A stretch of DNA of 64,000 nucleotides from Symbiodinium natans. Its lineage: Eukaryota; Sar; Dinophyceae; Suessiales; Symbiodiniaceae. The notes under the pieces were generated by a model that was given only the letters and a program-made list of their open reading frames with translations, was not told the DNA's origin and searched no databases. Shown here in pieces: positions 9,577 to 22,256 of this stretch. The first letter of the stretch is position 1; every line of letters begins with the position of its first letter. Location: contig CAJNDS010002337.1 of the NCBI GenBank assembly GCA_905221605.1, positions 393,001-457,000 of the forward strand, read 5' to 3'. The position numbers and the translations under genes were made by a program.

Positions 9577-10725
9577 CGAGGAATCATTTTCTGCCTGGCT
9601 GTGAGGTGCATGGCGCAGGCGAACTCGCACAAAGCCAGCTGGCCATCCCCATCCACCTTGAGGTTGGCAAAAAGCTTTAACGCGCAGGCGCGGATTTATA
9701 CGGATTTAATAGGCCAGCTGCTCCTGCCAAGCCAGCCAAACCATGCTCCCCTCCCCCGAGTTGACTCGTACTCCACTAACAACCACGAAAACCGAACAAC
9801 GTTGAACCAGAATTGCGCTCCCGCCCGAAGCTTCTGAACAGTGAAGCCCTTAGGGCGCAGGCATCGGCCAGGTACCAGATGGCCGCCAGTTCTGTCAAAG
9901 GGAGCCCGCTGCGCTCAAGCACCTACCAGTTTCTTGGCTTTGGTTCACAACCCAGACTTTAGAGGCGTTAGGGCCTACGAGCCTACGAGCCTACGAGGGT
10001 TAAAGGGAGGAAAAAGGTGGAAGGAGGGTGCCGTGGGGCGGTGGGTTCCTGTTTGTTTTGGCCCTTGAGACGGTCCAGGATTCCGTCTCCGTGTGGCCAA
10101 AAGGTTTAGGGCTGAAGGATGAAAGGGCATGCGGGGAAGTAGGATTGGTGTGGCTCACGAGGGTTCAGGTGCGAGATTGAGACATGGTAGGGAGCAATGC
10201 CATGGTCAGACAAAGCATGGAAAGACCACCATGAAGAGCGAGGTTGATGACCATCCTCACGTTGGGAACTCAAAGAACTCGACACATTGAATTTCCATCG
10301 AAGGAACGCTTGAATTGAGAGCAGCCGTTCTTTCGCTAGCAAAGAAGCCCAAACCGTCCATCTGATACGTTGGGGGCAAGCCCCGGGGATTTGGCAAAAA
10401 GAGCATCACATCAAGGAGGCAGGTCAGCAGGCAGAGGGCATGCCATGCCGACCTTGGCCGACCATACTCGCGGAAGGACGGAAAGCAATGACATGTCCAC
10501 TGGCCTCCTTGCCTGCCTGCGTTCCAAGGAGGGCCTCGCTATCGCCCACGAGGCCTGCAGGCTTCTAAACTCCCTAAATGTCCTCTAAGGTTCCTAAGGC
10601 GAATACACATTGCTCAAGCGAACTCACTCAGTCAGAGGGGGATTCTCAGGGGGGCCACCTAGAAAGAGTTGCTTGTACTCGCCAAGCTCTTCCACCGACG
10701 GCTCCCAGAGCGCATCGCCTTGGGA
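9577..10725 (-). CDS. EH domain 2 of an EH-domain protein (three exons)
   Basis: Minus-strand exons carry the successive parts of an EH domain. 10659 to about 10720 gives WEPSVEELGEYKQLFL, the W...Y..F start typical of EH. 9863-9922 (60 nt) gives VLERSGLPLTELAAIWYLAD. 9577-9656 gives VDGDGQLALCEFACAMHLTA. The last junction rebuilds a perfect Ca-type loop DVDGDGQLALCE, and the intron would be GC-AG. One short exon between the first two (the D.DG..S turn) was not located. EH domains bind Asn-Pro-Phe peptides in endocytosis and vesicle sorting. The product is inferred to be a multi-EH adaptor; its other domains are not visible here. Confidence 0.7.
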
Positions 10726-10879
10726 TTCTGCGAGGGGCAGAGTCATTTGGGGGGGGGGGGGGTCAGGGAACTTGAACCTAGGGAACCTGTGACGGCGGCG
10801 TGTTCCAAGAAGCAAACTAACTTTTGGGCTGCGCTCCAACAAGCAACATTGGCCTTGGCCTTCTCTTCTTGTTTGTTGT

Positions 10880-10895
<16 letters not shown>

Positions 10896-10912
<17 letters not shown>

Positions 10913-11054
10913 GTGCCTCCCAAAAATCAGTTACAACAAGCCTTCGGGGGGAGTAGCCTTAAGATTGGTGGAATCAATCAGTTAAGAGGTGGGGGGTGGC
11001 CCCCTCACTCAAGGCCCGCGGTCGCCTTCTGACTCACCTTCAACACTTCAGAGA

Positions 11055-11096
<42 letters not shown>

Positions 11097-11115
11097 AGAG
11101 AGAGAGAGAGAGAGC
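10896..11115. repeat. Poly-G run and (GA)n microsatellite
   Basis: A run of T then about twenty G at 10886-10914, and a (GA)n tract at about 11052-11115. Both are simple-sequence tracts between EH1 and EH2. Confidence 0.85.
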
Positions 11116-11589
11116 AGAATTGGTACTGGACAACTCCTGCACGCTCCAAGCAACTACTGTAGCTTTCATGAATTTAGGGGATGCCTTCGTCTCTGTTGTT
11201 TCCGTTGTCTGAGTCCCATGCTGGCATTGTCCCTCTCACGGACTGCCCTTTCAGGAGCCTTCTCCACAACGCTGGCCACTTGGGCTGGCAAGTCCTCCTC
11301 AAGCAAGCTGCCCAAAGACGTAAGTCAAGTGCTTAAGCGCGCGTGAGCATTATGAATGCAGCGAAGCTCGGACTGACAAAGTTGCTTTGGACAACTCAAA
11401 ATTCTGGGGATATTCGAGATGTATGCGAAACTCAAAATTCTGGGTGCCTGTGACAGGGCCTGGAGTTCGCCAGGCAGTGCGTAAGGTATGGCCGCTCCCT
11501 GGCGCCGCCTGGCTCAAGAGATATGAGAGAGCTTGCTTTCTATCCTTCTATAGGTTCCTCGAACGGTTCCGAGGGGACTTGTCCAGTTC

Positions 11590-12430
11590 TTTTTGGTTTC
11601 GCCTTTCTGCCAGCGTCATGGCACAGGCGAACTCGCCGAAGCGGAGGCGCCCGTCACCATCTACATCCTCGGCCGTAAAACCATGCAGCGTCAAAACGTG
11701 AGGACCATGTGCTGCTGAGCTTCTGAGAGGGTCCAAATCTGCGAGAGGTCTGAACGTGGCAGCTGCGACCTGCCAATTGCTTGCAAAGTCTCACATCTGT
11801 ACTGGATGTTCAAGTAGGGTGGGGCGACATGTGCCAGCAACAAAGATGCTTTGTCCGAAATAAGCAGGTTAAGTTGGACGTCGTGAAGTAAACGCACCGA
11901 TTGTTGATGAAGCTGGGTTCCCGGGTTAGACTATCGACTATCCTTCACGGCGGGCTGAGAGGGACTGCAGCTCGTCTTTATGACAAAGTGTTGAATCGTG
12001 CTGAATCCGGACATCTGCAGGATAAGACCACATCACTCTACATCCCTTGTATGCAGCTTGTATGTGCGGGATCTTGCTTGCCTCTCCAGAATCTGTCCAG
12101 CCTGATTGTCACAACACGATGGCAACACGAAGTCAACACACCGGGCGATACTTTCTATCAGATTCGATCAAGCACATCCAGCCTCAGCCGCGGCAAGGAA
12201 CCCACCATCCCGTGGAGCAGAGAGAAAGAGCTGTCGAAGCCCTTCCGCTCAGAAAGCGCAGCGCAGGAGCGAAAGATCATCGGCGTAGCACAACAGTTGC
12301 CGCGACATGAACATGTGTGGCACTCGCTTGGCAAGTATGGCCAGCCAGCTTCAGCCTTCAACTTCTTCAGGCGTGACTTCCCAGGAGACCTCGGCCAACC
12401 TCGACCAAGAGCTGCAAGTTTCTGCGGCAC
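11590..12430 (-). CDS. EH domain 1 of an EH-domain protein (three exons)
   Basis: The minus-strand exon ending at 12356 gives SWEVTPEEVE, the W.VTPEE opening of EH domains. The exon ending at 11724 gives GRSQLPRSDLSQIWTLS. The exon starting at 11667 gives DVDGDGRLRFGEFACAMTLA, with a canonical loop DVDGDGRLRFGE. A GA donor (TCA|GAAGCT) joins the last two exactly as in EH2 and EH3; a GC donor one codon later would add one residue. The exon carrying the Y..IF segment was not placed with confidence. This domain lies 5' of EH2 and EH3 on the same strand. Confidence 0.65.
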
Positions 12431-12439
12431 GTAGAGTAC

Positions 12440-14086
12440 TGTAACAGCCATACTAGCATAGCGCATGCAGATGGTACAAGGGAGGGGGTTATCACACATC
12501 AGGCCGTGAAAATACACATCACCCCAATGTGGACGCTCATGCAAAGAATTACCCATCACGCGAGAGAATACACATCACAAGATACGAAACCCCAATGTGG
12601 ACGCTATTTTTGGCTGTCAGCCACGGAGACCTCAAAATCCACCCAACCTCGCGGACGCTTATGTTTCGGGCCATTTTACATCAATCTGGCATACGTTTTG
12701 GCAGCAAATCCCGAAGGAGACGCTCGGTTTGTATCAACATACGGAACGTTGATCTTCGAAGCCTTTACTGGCCTTACACACCTGAGACCCGCAGCTGCTC
12801 AAGTGCACGCTGCCTGCTGCATGTGTCTGGCGGACCAAACCCTGCGACCGAGACCGGTTTTGACATAGAAAAAGTGCATTAGACCAGCTAGCACGGAAAC
12901 GTCCTGCCAAGTGCCTTAAACAAACTTGAAGCCGTGGTGGCAGCTTGGATCAGTGCCAAGTCTTGTCCAAAATGCAAACCCAATGTGGAGATTTGACGCA
13001 GGCGCTTCCTCCGACCATGGGCATGGGGTGGTTTGCATGCCAGACCCCATTGTGGACGCTGCATAGGCTGAAAACTGGACGGCTAGGATCAGTGCCGGGT
13101 CCTGTGCGGGACCTGCAAGACCCCAGTGTGGACGCCGAACGATGTGTTTTTACACCACGCGATGTGAGATAACCCCCCCCCAGTAGCGGAGCCTAGTAGG
13201 CCAATGTGAAAACGAAGATGCTCGCATGTGCTTACAATACTCTTGCAAGAAACCGGCTGGGTCCGCCACTGCGAAGCGCTTCGAAAAAGTGACGACCTCA
13301 ATGCCCTAAACTTGCTCACGTGGCTTTCCGCATCGGGCCCCTTTCTAGGACTCTCCACTACAGCGTGCTGCAGGTGCTGGAACCTACAAGGGCTACAGTG
13401 GCACAGCCGCAGGCAACAGCGCTGACACAGGGAGCGCACGGCAGGAAAGGCGGGAGCTCTGCACCTGAGCCGGGTGTTAACGTGCAAGACGGTTTGCGCG
13501 AATTACTCCTGAAGCCGCTGGTTTGGCCAACATACTGCCTCTGAGCATATGAAATCACCAGCTTACTTGTAACTTGTAAGCATCTTCTGTCCTCCTACGC
13601 CGATGGCAGGAATGGCCTTGGCTTCGGCGGTCCACCAGCGTAGCGGCAACAGCGAACCTGGGTTTCAGGATGCCTTTGGTCCGGCGCCTTTTGTTCTAAA
13701 GGGGTTTGGGGATTGGAACGTATTGCAGTATTGCAGTACCGTACCTGACACGGCTGTTCTATGTTGTTCTGAAAAGCAGCTGAAAACGAGTACACCATAG
13801 TCTAGTGACCGCAGCATGCCATGGTGCACAAGCTTGGATGTGTCACTGACGTGCAACACCCTTCCCCAAGTCCGGCTATTTGTCGATGCCTCGTCGCATC
13901 CGCTCACTGGCACTTCAACTAACTGACAAAAGCTGGCGAGTGCAGCGTAAAGATGCCGGAGTGGTGAATATGGGTGAACAGGCCACGCAGGTCAGCTGAG
14001 ACATCCTCCGAGCTGCCTGAAACTCGCTGGGCTCACGAAGCCATCGAGCCGCAAAGCCAGAACTTCCTGAACCCTATAGGCCTGTA
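12440..14086. other. Unassigned sequence between EH1 and the Amt array
   Basis: No supportable exon. Short motifs such as CCCAATGTGGACGC recur near 12522, 12590 and 13120, suggesting a decayed local duplication. This is the left border region of the ammonium-transporter array. Confidence 0.5.
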
Positions 14087-14537
14087 GCGCAGCGCCTTCG
14101 AGCCACATGCAAAGGCGAAGGGCCGCGCATCATGAACCATGAGCCATCATGAGCCATCATGAGCCTCGCAAGCCTTGCCAGCCTTGCTGGCTGAGAGCAC
14201 CAGCACAAGGAGAAGAAAGTCTTTGACGAGTTGAACTCGATGAGCTGCAGGGCCGACGGTGGTCCGGTGCCACATGCAGCTCACAAGGCTTGGCAGCTGG
14301 TTTGCCAAGTCGCTGCAGTCTTCGCTGCACTGCCTAGAGGCAGGATGAGATGCTGTCCTGTGCAGCATCACTTTGAAACTTGGGTCTCCAGGATGGACCT
14401 GGAGGCCCTCTATGCAGAGTCATTCGTCTTGAAGACGATGGCGCTCACGGTACTCCATACCGTTATAAGCTACAACATGTTACATCAAAATCACAGCCGG
14501 TCGGCCAATTAGGTTGCAGGAGTTCCTTCTGGAACTT

Positions 14538-16827
14538 TCAGACCTCCGTGGCAGTGGGCTTCTCTGTGGCAGCCGCGGCTGGGGCACTTGTCAGAAGCGT
14601 CGGGGCCTCCTCGGGCTTGAAGCGCTGGGAGTGCTCGCCGAAAGCGTTGGGCTTGCCCGAGTTCTCGTTCTTGCCGTAGGCAACCTTCAAAGAACAGGAC
14701 CCGATTCTACAACAGGTTGAGTTCAGGACTCTCAAAACTCAAAAAGGCACCAGGAACTTACCCGCCACAGGCCTCGGAGTGGCAGTGGAGATCCACACCT
14801 ACCAGCTAGCAGCTACCCGGATCAGGAACGGTGAAGGTTCAAGAGCTTCAGCATTCTGCATGCTCGAGCTAGCAACGACACGCTTGCAAACATCGCTTCG
14901 CCTTCCAGCTCCTGCTCCTCGCTGACCCTCATGCGCATCACGAGGCGCATGAGGAAGAAGATCACCGCCGTGATGGCTGCGGAGTAGACAACGCCGAAAG
15001 CGGCGCCGGCGAGGTTCTTCACCAGCAGCATTCCATCGTTGCCGTAGATCAAGCCATCCCCAGAATCGAAGAAGCCGCCAAGGATGGCGCCCGCAAAGCC
15101 TCCGACTCCGTGGAGGCTGAAGCAGTCCAGCGAGTCGTCCACGAGGTTCAGCCTCTTCAGCCCACGAGCGGCGAAGATGCAGCACAGGGCACCAATAGCC
15201 CCAACCTCAGCATGCTGCCCCCCCCTTGCCCTCATTCCACAGGCTTTGCATTTTCTCTGTCTCCTAGCCGGTCCTAGCCATCTTCCGCTTTGATTCAACC
15301 TGTCTCTATTCTTAATATTCCTATGAGCCTATCAGCTCTCCCACTGCTCTTCGAGTAGCCCCCAGAGCACCCAGAGGCTCCACGAAGCCGGCGCACGGGG
15401 TGATGTTCACCTTGATTTGGGGCACGAACTTGGAACGAAAGCTGTCACTTGCATGGCCTGTACACATGTCATGCATGTCTTGGCCATGTCCGGCTAAGTC
15501 GCAAGTCCCGCCACCGCGCCGGACATGGCACCGACGGACGTGGGGGCCCCGTCCAGGATGCGCTCCACCGTGATCCAAGTGATCATGGCCGCAGCCGCCG
15601 CGATGTACGTGGTTGCCACAGCCAAGGCGCAGTCTCCGTTGGCGGCGAAGGCGGATCCGCCGTTGAAGCCGGTCCATCCAAGCCACAGGATGCCGCCGCC
15701 CAAAATGACGAAGGGCAGGTTGCTGGGAAAGGACTCCGCTCGGTGCTTGCGCTCACCCAGAAGCGACGCGAGCGCAAAGGCTGAAGTACCCGAGCTGATG
15801 TGGACCACTGTGCCGCCAGCAAAGTCCTCCCAGAGGACTGCAGCATCTGTCGTTGAAGACAGCAGCCCTACTCACAACCCACCTTCAGCCTTCTCCCCCC
15901 CCCCCCACCCGCGCCACTTTATTGATCTTTGTTGGACGTCCTTGGCGCCCATCTCGGCGATCCAGCCGCCGCCCCAGATCCAGTGGCACAGGGGCACGTA
16001 CACCGCAAGGACCCAGACGACGATGAAAATGGCATACGCCGAAAACCCTGCACACGCATCGGGTCGAACATATGCCCAAACTGTCCCAAACTGCATGGTG
16101 CCTAGAGTGCTGATTGATTCTACGTTTAGAAAGCATCCGAAAAGCCGAGAAGCGAATGCGCTCCACCACAGCGCCCGAAATGATCGCCGCAGCAATGATG
16201 GCCTGGGCCATTGGTCGGGGCTAGAATAGAAGGATTTGAAACAAGTCCTCGCGGTCTACCTGTATACCTGATCTTGCCTGATGCCTCCTGATGCCCGTAT
16301 CCAACCGAGTAGCGAAGGTCATCTGGAAGACGGCGAAGGTTAAGCCTCTCGGCGAGGGGTGCCCCAAAAGGGGCGGGGGGGAGGGGGGGGGTGGTGGGGA
16401 ATCATGATCTGTCGCTTGCCCAGAACTCCTAGGCCTGGCATGGTGGTGTCGGGCCAGACCTTGTCCAGATGACGGAAGCCGACGTACGTGAAGCCCTTGC
16501 CTGCACCCCACTCGTCGAAGGACCAGCTGAAGCCTAACACCAGCCACGTGATGGTCGTGAGTCCCATCGAGATGATGGACCTAAACTCTCAGCGTCTCAT
16601 GCGTCTCTCAACATCTCTCTCAACTGTTCGCAGATCTTTCTCAAGCGTTGGGCTGCTGTTGCTTCTTGGCTGTCGGCAAACATGCCGAGCAACATCATCA
16701 TGGTGTTCACGATGTTGCTGTCGCGGACTAAACCTCCATAGAAGAAGGCTAGCCCGGGTGTCATGAAGAGAACCAGCGCACAGGACATGGCCATCCATGC
16801 GGTGTCGCCATTGTTGAGGCCCTCCAT
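14538..16827 (-). CDS. AMT: Ammonium transporter (Amt), copy 1, nine exons
   Basis: Membrane channel/transporter for ammonium. Exons: 16691-16827, 16420-16580, 16314-16345, 16154-16202, 15949-16047, 15503-15837, 15360-15410, 14888-15205, 14538-14684. The lengths (137, 161, 32, 49, 99, 335, 51, 318, 147) join in phase to 442 residues, the usual Amt size. Family landmarks: [20 protein letters not shown] near the start, FQMTF (gate Phe at about 110), [29 protein letters not shown] (Asp164, His172), [15 protein letters not shown] (Phe217, Ser221) and SLHGVGG (His320). The twin pore histidines are both present. The start ATG lies 18 bases after an AG that could accept the spliced leader. Every intron (74-203 nt) fits GC at the 5' end and AG at the 3' end. 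The C-terminal tail is Ala/Glu/Pro-rich and cytosolic by family topology. Confidence 0.93.
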
Positions 16828-17313
16828 CCCTTCGACCAAGCTGATGCTAGTGCAGGTTACCGTGCAGCGCCTTCGAGCCACATGCAAAGGCGAAGGGCCC
16901 CCTCATCATGAACCATGAGCCATCATGAGCCATCATGAGCCTCGCAAGCCTTGCCAGCCTTGCTGGCTGAGAGCACCAGCACAAGGAGAAGAAAGTCTTT
17001 GACGAGTTGAACTCGATGAGCTGCAGGGCCGACGGTGGTCCGGTGCCACATGCAGCTCACAAGGCTTGGCAGCTGGTTTGCCAAGTCGCTGCAGTCTTCG
17101 CTGCACTGCCTAGAGGCAGGATGAGATGCTGTCCTGTGCAGCATCACTTTGAAACTTGGGTCTCCAGGATGGACCTGGAGGCCCTCTATGCAGAGTCATT
17201 CGTCTTGAAGACGATGGCGCTCACGGTACTCCATACCGTTATAAGCTACAACATGTTACATCAAAATCACAGCCGGTCGGCCAATTAGGTTGCAGGAGTT
17301 CCTTCTGGAACTT

Positions 17314-19552
17314 TCAGACCTCCGTGGCAGTGGGCTTCTCTGTGGCAGCCGCGGCTGGGGCACTTGTCAGAAGCGTCGGGGCCTCCTCGGGCTTGAAGCG
17401 CTGGGAGTGCTCGCCGAAAGCGTTGGGCTTGCCCGAGTTCTCGTTCTTGCCGTAGGCAACCTTCAAAGAACAGGACCCGATTCTACAACAGGTTGAGTTC
17501 AGGACTCTCAAAACTCAAAAAGGCACCAGGAACTTACCCGCCACAGGCCTCGGAGTGGCAGTGGAGATCCACACCTACCAGCTAGCAGCTACCCGGATCA
17601 GGAACGGTGAAGGTTCAAGAGCTTCAGCATTCTGCATGCTCGAGCTAGCAACGACACGCTTGCAAACATCGCTTCGCCTTCCAGCTCCTGCTCCTCGCTG
17701 ACCCTCATGCGCATCACGAGGCGCATGAGGAAGAAGATCACCGCCGTGATGGCTGCGGAGTAGACAACGCCGAAAACGGCGCCGGCGAGGTTCTTCACAA
17801 GCAGCATTCCATCGTTGCCGTAGATCAAGCCATCCCCAGAATCGAAGAAGCCGCCAAGGATGGCGCCCGCAAAGCCTCCGACTCCGTGGAGGCTGAAGCA
17901 GTCCAGCGAGTCGTCCACAAGGTTCAGCTTCTTCAGCCCGCGAGCGGCGAAGATGCAACACAGGGCACCAATAGCCCCAACCTCAGCACGCTGCCCCCCC
18001 CCTGCCCTCATTCCACAGACCTTGCATGACCTTCCGCTCTTGTCGGGTCTGCTCTGTCTCCTAGCCGGTCCTAACCATCTTCCGCTTTGATTCAACCTGT
18101 CTCTATTCCTATGAGCCTATCAGCTCTCCCACTGCTCTTCGAGTAGCCCCCAGAGCACCCAGAGGCTCCACGAAGCCGGCGCACGGGGTGATGTTCACCT
18201 TGATTTGGGGTACGAACTTGGAACGAAAGCTGTCACTTGCATGGCCTGTACACATGTCATGCATGTCTTGGCCATGTCCGGCTACGTCGCAAGTCCCGCC
18301 ACCGCGCCGGACATGGCACCGACGGACGTGGGGGCCCCGTCCAGGATGCGCTCCACCGTGATCCAAGTGATCATGGCCGCAGCCGCCGCGATGTACGTGG
18401 TTGCCACAGCCAAGGCGCAGTCTCCGTTGGCGGCGAAGGCGGATCCGCCGTTGAAGCCGGTCCATCCAAGCCACAGGATGCCGCCGCCCAAAATGACGAA
18501 GGGCAGGTTGCTGGGAAAGGACTCCGCTCGGTGCTTGCGCTCACCCAGAAGCGACGCGAGCGCAAAGGCTGAAGTACCCGAGCTGATGTGGACCACTGTG
18601 CCGCCAGCAAAGTCCTCCCAGAGGACTGCAGCATCTGTCGTTGAAGACAGCAGCCCTACTCACAACCCACCTTCAGCCTTCCCCCCCCCGCCCCACCCGC
18701 GCCACTTTATTGATCTTTGTTGGACGTCCTTGGCGCCCATCTCGGCGATCCAGCCGCCGCCCCAGATCCAGTGGCACAGGGGCACGTACACCGCAAGGAC
18801 CCAGACGACGATGAAAATGGCATACGCCGAAAACCCTGCACACGCATCGGGTCGAACATATGCCCAAACTGTCCCAAACTGCATGGTGCCTAGAGTGCTG
18901 ATTGATTCTACGTTTAGAAAGCATCCGAAAAGCCGAGAAGCGAATGCGCTCCACCACAGCGCCCGAAATGATCGCCGCAGCAATGATGGCCTGGGCCATT
19001 GGTCGGGGCTAGAATAGAAGGATTTGAAACAAGTCCTCGCGGTCTACCTGTATACCTGATCTTGCCTGATGCCTCCTGATGCCCGTATCCAACCGAGTAG
19101 CGAAGGTCATCTGGAAGACGGCGAAGGTTAAGCCTCTCGGCGAGGTGTGCCCCAAAAGGGGCGGGGGGGAGGGGGGGGTGGTGGGGGGAATCATGATCTG
19201 TCGCTTGCCGAGAACTCCTAGGCCTGGCATGGTGGTGTCGGGCCAGACCTTGTCCAGATGACGGAAGCCGACGTACGTGAAGCCCTTGTCTGCACCCCAC
19301 TCGTCGAAGGACCAGCTGAAGCCGAACACCAGCCACGTGATGGTCGTGAGTCCCATCGAGATGATGGACCTAAACTCTCAGCGTCTCATGCGTCTCTCAA
19401 CATCTCTCTCAACTGTTCGCAGATCTTTCTCAAGCGTTTGGCTGCTGTTGCTTTTTGGCTGTCGGCAAACATGCCGAGCAACATCATCATGGTGTTCACG
19501 ACGTTGCTGTCGCGGACTAAACCTCCATAGAAGAAGGCTAGCCCGGGCTTCA
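17314..19552 (-). pseudogene. AMT: Ammonium transporter, copy 2, 5'-truncated
   Basis: Exons 2 to 9 are intact (last exon 17314-17460), but exon 1 survives only as 19480-19552, coding [15 protein letters not shown] onward. The start codon and the first 20 or so residues are replaced by the left arm of the inverted-repeat element. Differences from copy 1 include Asp for Gly in EWGADKGF and Val for Ala in LAGAVFG. An in-frame start could come only from the element, so I treat it as broken. Confidence 0.85.
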
Positions 19553-19899
19553 CTGGCTCTGTATCTGCGCGCAACCTAAACCCGTAGGTGGCTCGAGGCA
19601 GCACGTGAAAAGGAAACCGTGCTCAGCAAGCACAGGAAAGAAACAAAGCGAAGGCTCGCCACATATAGCCCCAGGGCGCCCCAGAACAAAGACACAGCTG
19701 CAACGGTACTGCTCACAAGTGAAAAGGCTAGAAAACTAGACCCCAAAACCCCCAAGGCCTAAAGGGGGGGAAAAGAAAAAACCCAACCAAGAACCCTAAG
19801 GGGAAAAAGGAAGGTAAGCGAAACCCTTAATCACCTTAGTCGCGCAGCGCGCTGACCTGCAGTGAAAGCGTGAAGCAAAGGCTGCTCTAAGGAACAATG

Positions 19900-20430
19900 C
19901 GGCCATGAGGAGCATGAAAGGTGTACCAAGTAACTTCAAGGATTGCAACTGCGAGTTTGCAAGTGGCAAACTGCATCTGCTCACGTCTCAAGGGAAGCGG
20001 AGAAGCATCGAAAGTGACGAAACCCGTCTTGGGCGTACAACGAGGCTGCGTAGAAAACCAGGCAGCGTCGAGACCAAACTCGCGCATGAGACTAGCGCGC
20101 ATGTCATGGAAACGAGAACAAGAGACCCAAAAGACAATAAAGGAACAGGATCATTGCAGAAAGGGCAAGGGCCAGAGGCGAGCTGGTGACGCCTCGTGGG
20201 AGTGTAAACAGCACCACCACGGTAGACACGGAGGAGCAAGCCTTGGAAGGTGGACACGCCATCCCTCCAACGAACAAATCTAAAGCTGGCAGAAGAAGTA
20301 GCGTGAAGATCGGAGTCAAGAAGGCCCTCGCAGTCGAAGCGAGCGTCAGACGCTTGACGGAGACACTGGAGGCGAGCGATCGCCCGAAGGCCATGCTGCC
20401 TCCTGGGGGAAGCAGGGTTTAGGGCCAAGC
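19900..20430 (-). pseudogene. Decayed coding remnant inside the inverted-repeat element
   Basis: The minus-strand frame at 19988-20428 has a protein-like stretch with VYRGGAVYTP and then GPCPFCNDPVPLL, a Cys-pair motif of the kind seen downstream of reverse transcriptase domains. It shifts frame several times. The family is not recognised with certainty. Confidence 0.35.
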
Positions 20431-20821
20431 GATCTTAAACATGCTCGCGGCAAGGTTGCAACTAGTTGCAACAGGCGACGCTCCAAGGAGCCGGGAGAGG
20501 CGTCCAACAAAAGCAAGGAGCCATGCCAAGCAACAACCCTCAACTGGAGAACATCGCAGTAGGCTTGCGTAGCAGGCCTCGCAGCGCAGGCGTGGCAGCG
20601 GCAATCTGCAAGGCGGCGACAGCGGCGCCAAACACAGGGTGAAGATCAATGCGGTCGACCAGAAACGGCCACGACGCCACCAAGTACAAGGCTTGGAAAG
20701 CGTGTTTGGCCAAAGCTTGCGGTGGCGGTTCAAGGTAAGGCAAACACCACGGGATGACCGAAGGCGCAACACCAAGTTGACGCAGCGCAGAAGCAGCAAC
20801 CCGACAGCGACGGGTCTGCAC
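20419..20821 (-). pseudogene. Decayed coding remnant (hydrophobic, Ala/Leu-rich)
   Basis: Two overlapping minus-strand frames. One reads LRQLGVAPSVIPWCLPYLE then HAFQALYLVASWPFLVDRID, a texture unlike random GC-rich sequence. It sits directly upstream of the CPFC remnant on the same strand, so both probably derive from one larger element protein. No catalytic motif seen. Confidence 0.3.
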
Positions 20822-20905
20822 TCATCAGCTTCATGGGGCCGGGTTTTTTTTCCTTTTTTTTTTTCTCTCGTCAGTTTTCTTTCTTGTTTTTCCGTTTTTT
20901 GGTCG

Positions 20906-21117
20906 GTTAGGGTTTAGGGTTTAGGGTTTAGGGTTTAGGGTATAGGGTATAGGGTATAGGGTTTAGGGTTTAGGGTTTGGGGTTTGGGGTTTGGGGTTTA
21001 GGGTTTGAGGTTTGGGGTTTGGGGTTTGGGGTTTGGAGTTTGGGGTTTAGGGTTTACGGTTTAGGGTTTAGGGTTTAAGGGTTTAAGGGTTTCAGGGTTT
21101 CGGGTTTAGGGTTTAGC
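20906..21117. repeat. Interstitial telomere-type array with TTTGGGG variants
   Basis: TTTAGGG units mixed with TATAGGG and TTTGGGG, inside the inverted-repeat element. Smaller TTTAGGG patches follow at about 21299-21312 and 21678-21713. Their presence 20 kb from the subtelomeric arrays, within an element, suggests that the element carries or captured them. Confidence 0.85.
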
Positions 21118-22256
21118 GCTGCGCAGCGGCAGTAAGTGCCATGTGTAAATGGCGCCCCTACACACCCAGGGGGCGTGGGGGGGCGGCATGTCACGCGAAA
21201 GCGTCTGTTGTCAATGTAATCCAACAATTTCATTGGCGCTGAGTTCTTTCTCCCCGCCCGCTGTGAGCTTTCACAGGCCACCACCCAAACCACTGCCTTT
21301 TAGGGTTTAGGGCTGTCCTCAATTCCCACCGTTGCTTTCCCTACAAAGGTGTGGTGAAGGTAGCGGGGCGGGGGGTCAGAACACAGGAGGGCTAGAAGCT
21401 GGGAGCAGTTGAGGGGGCAGGGTCGAGGGGGGCGGCGTCCAGCGTGGTGGACTTCTGAGGGCTCGGGTCCTTGGTGTTAGGGTGTTCTGATCAAGAGAGG
21501 ATCAGAGGACCCTTGTTAAATATGGGCGCCACTCTGGCGGCCCAGTGGCAAGGCGAGCCCTAGGGGCTCTCTATTCGACCAGTCGCCAATGGCTCCATCA
21601 CTGCCGGGCATCTTCTGGGTCCAGGCGCCCTAGAAAAGGGCGGGTACGGCCTAAGCAGGCCGGAGGCCGGACGGGAATTTAGGGTTTAGGGTTTAGGGTT
21701 TAGGGTTTAGGGCTTGGAAAGCAACGGAAAAAATAAGCAAAAAACACCGCCACCGCTTCACGCTTGGGCACAGCAGCCAACCTCCAAGACAAGAGAGTTT
21801 GCCAGGCAGGACCAGAAAGAGGTTGAGAAGCAGCAGTGGCGTCGCGGAGGATGCTAAAGAGCTCATCCAGAAGGGAAGGAACGTATCTTAAAAGCCAGTC
21901 CAACCATCAAGGCCCAAGGCCAGGAGCCCCGCGGGCAGCGCTAACAGCATGAAGAAAATCTTGCTTTGCAGGAACAACAGCAGGGCTTGAGGATACTCGA
22001 GAGCCTTGCTATTTAGAGGAGCGCAGTCCACGGACAAAAGGTTTTCTTGCGACGCTTCAGGGGATCCGCAGCAGTCGTGTTACCAGGGCCTAGTCACTCG
22101 GCCAAACTTTTGTTGCGCTTGAACTTTTTGACCGCGTGCCAGCGCCGGCGAGTGGCCTCAGCAGACTGAGAAGGAGAGGCCTTCTTGGCTTTGCGCCATT
22201 GCTAGGTCTTTTGCCTGCCGTAGAAAGCAGCTTGAAAGGTGAGCTGAGAAGAGACC

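Noticed and set aside
14147-14512. Spacer frames repeated in each Amt unit (74, 93 and 99 codons)
   Set aside because: Identical because the units are identical. They lack splice-consistent partners and sit between the stop of one gene and exon 1 of the next.
18205-19017. Plus-strand frames of 160-270 codons repeated in every Amt unit
   Set aside because: They run antisense to Amt exons 4-6. The minus strand gives the conserved transporter; the plus peptides have no family features.
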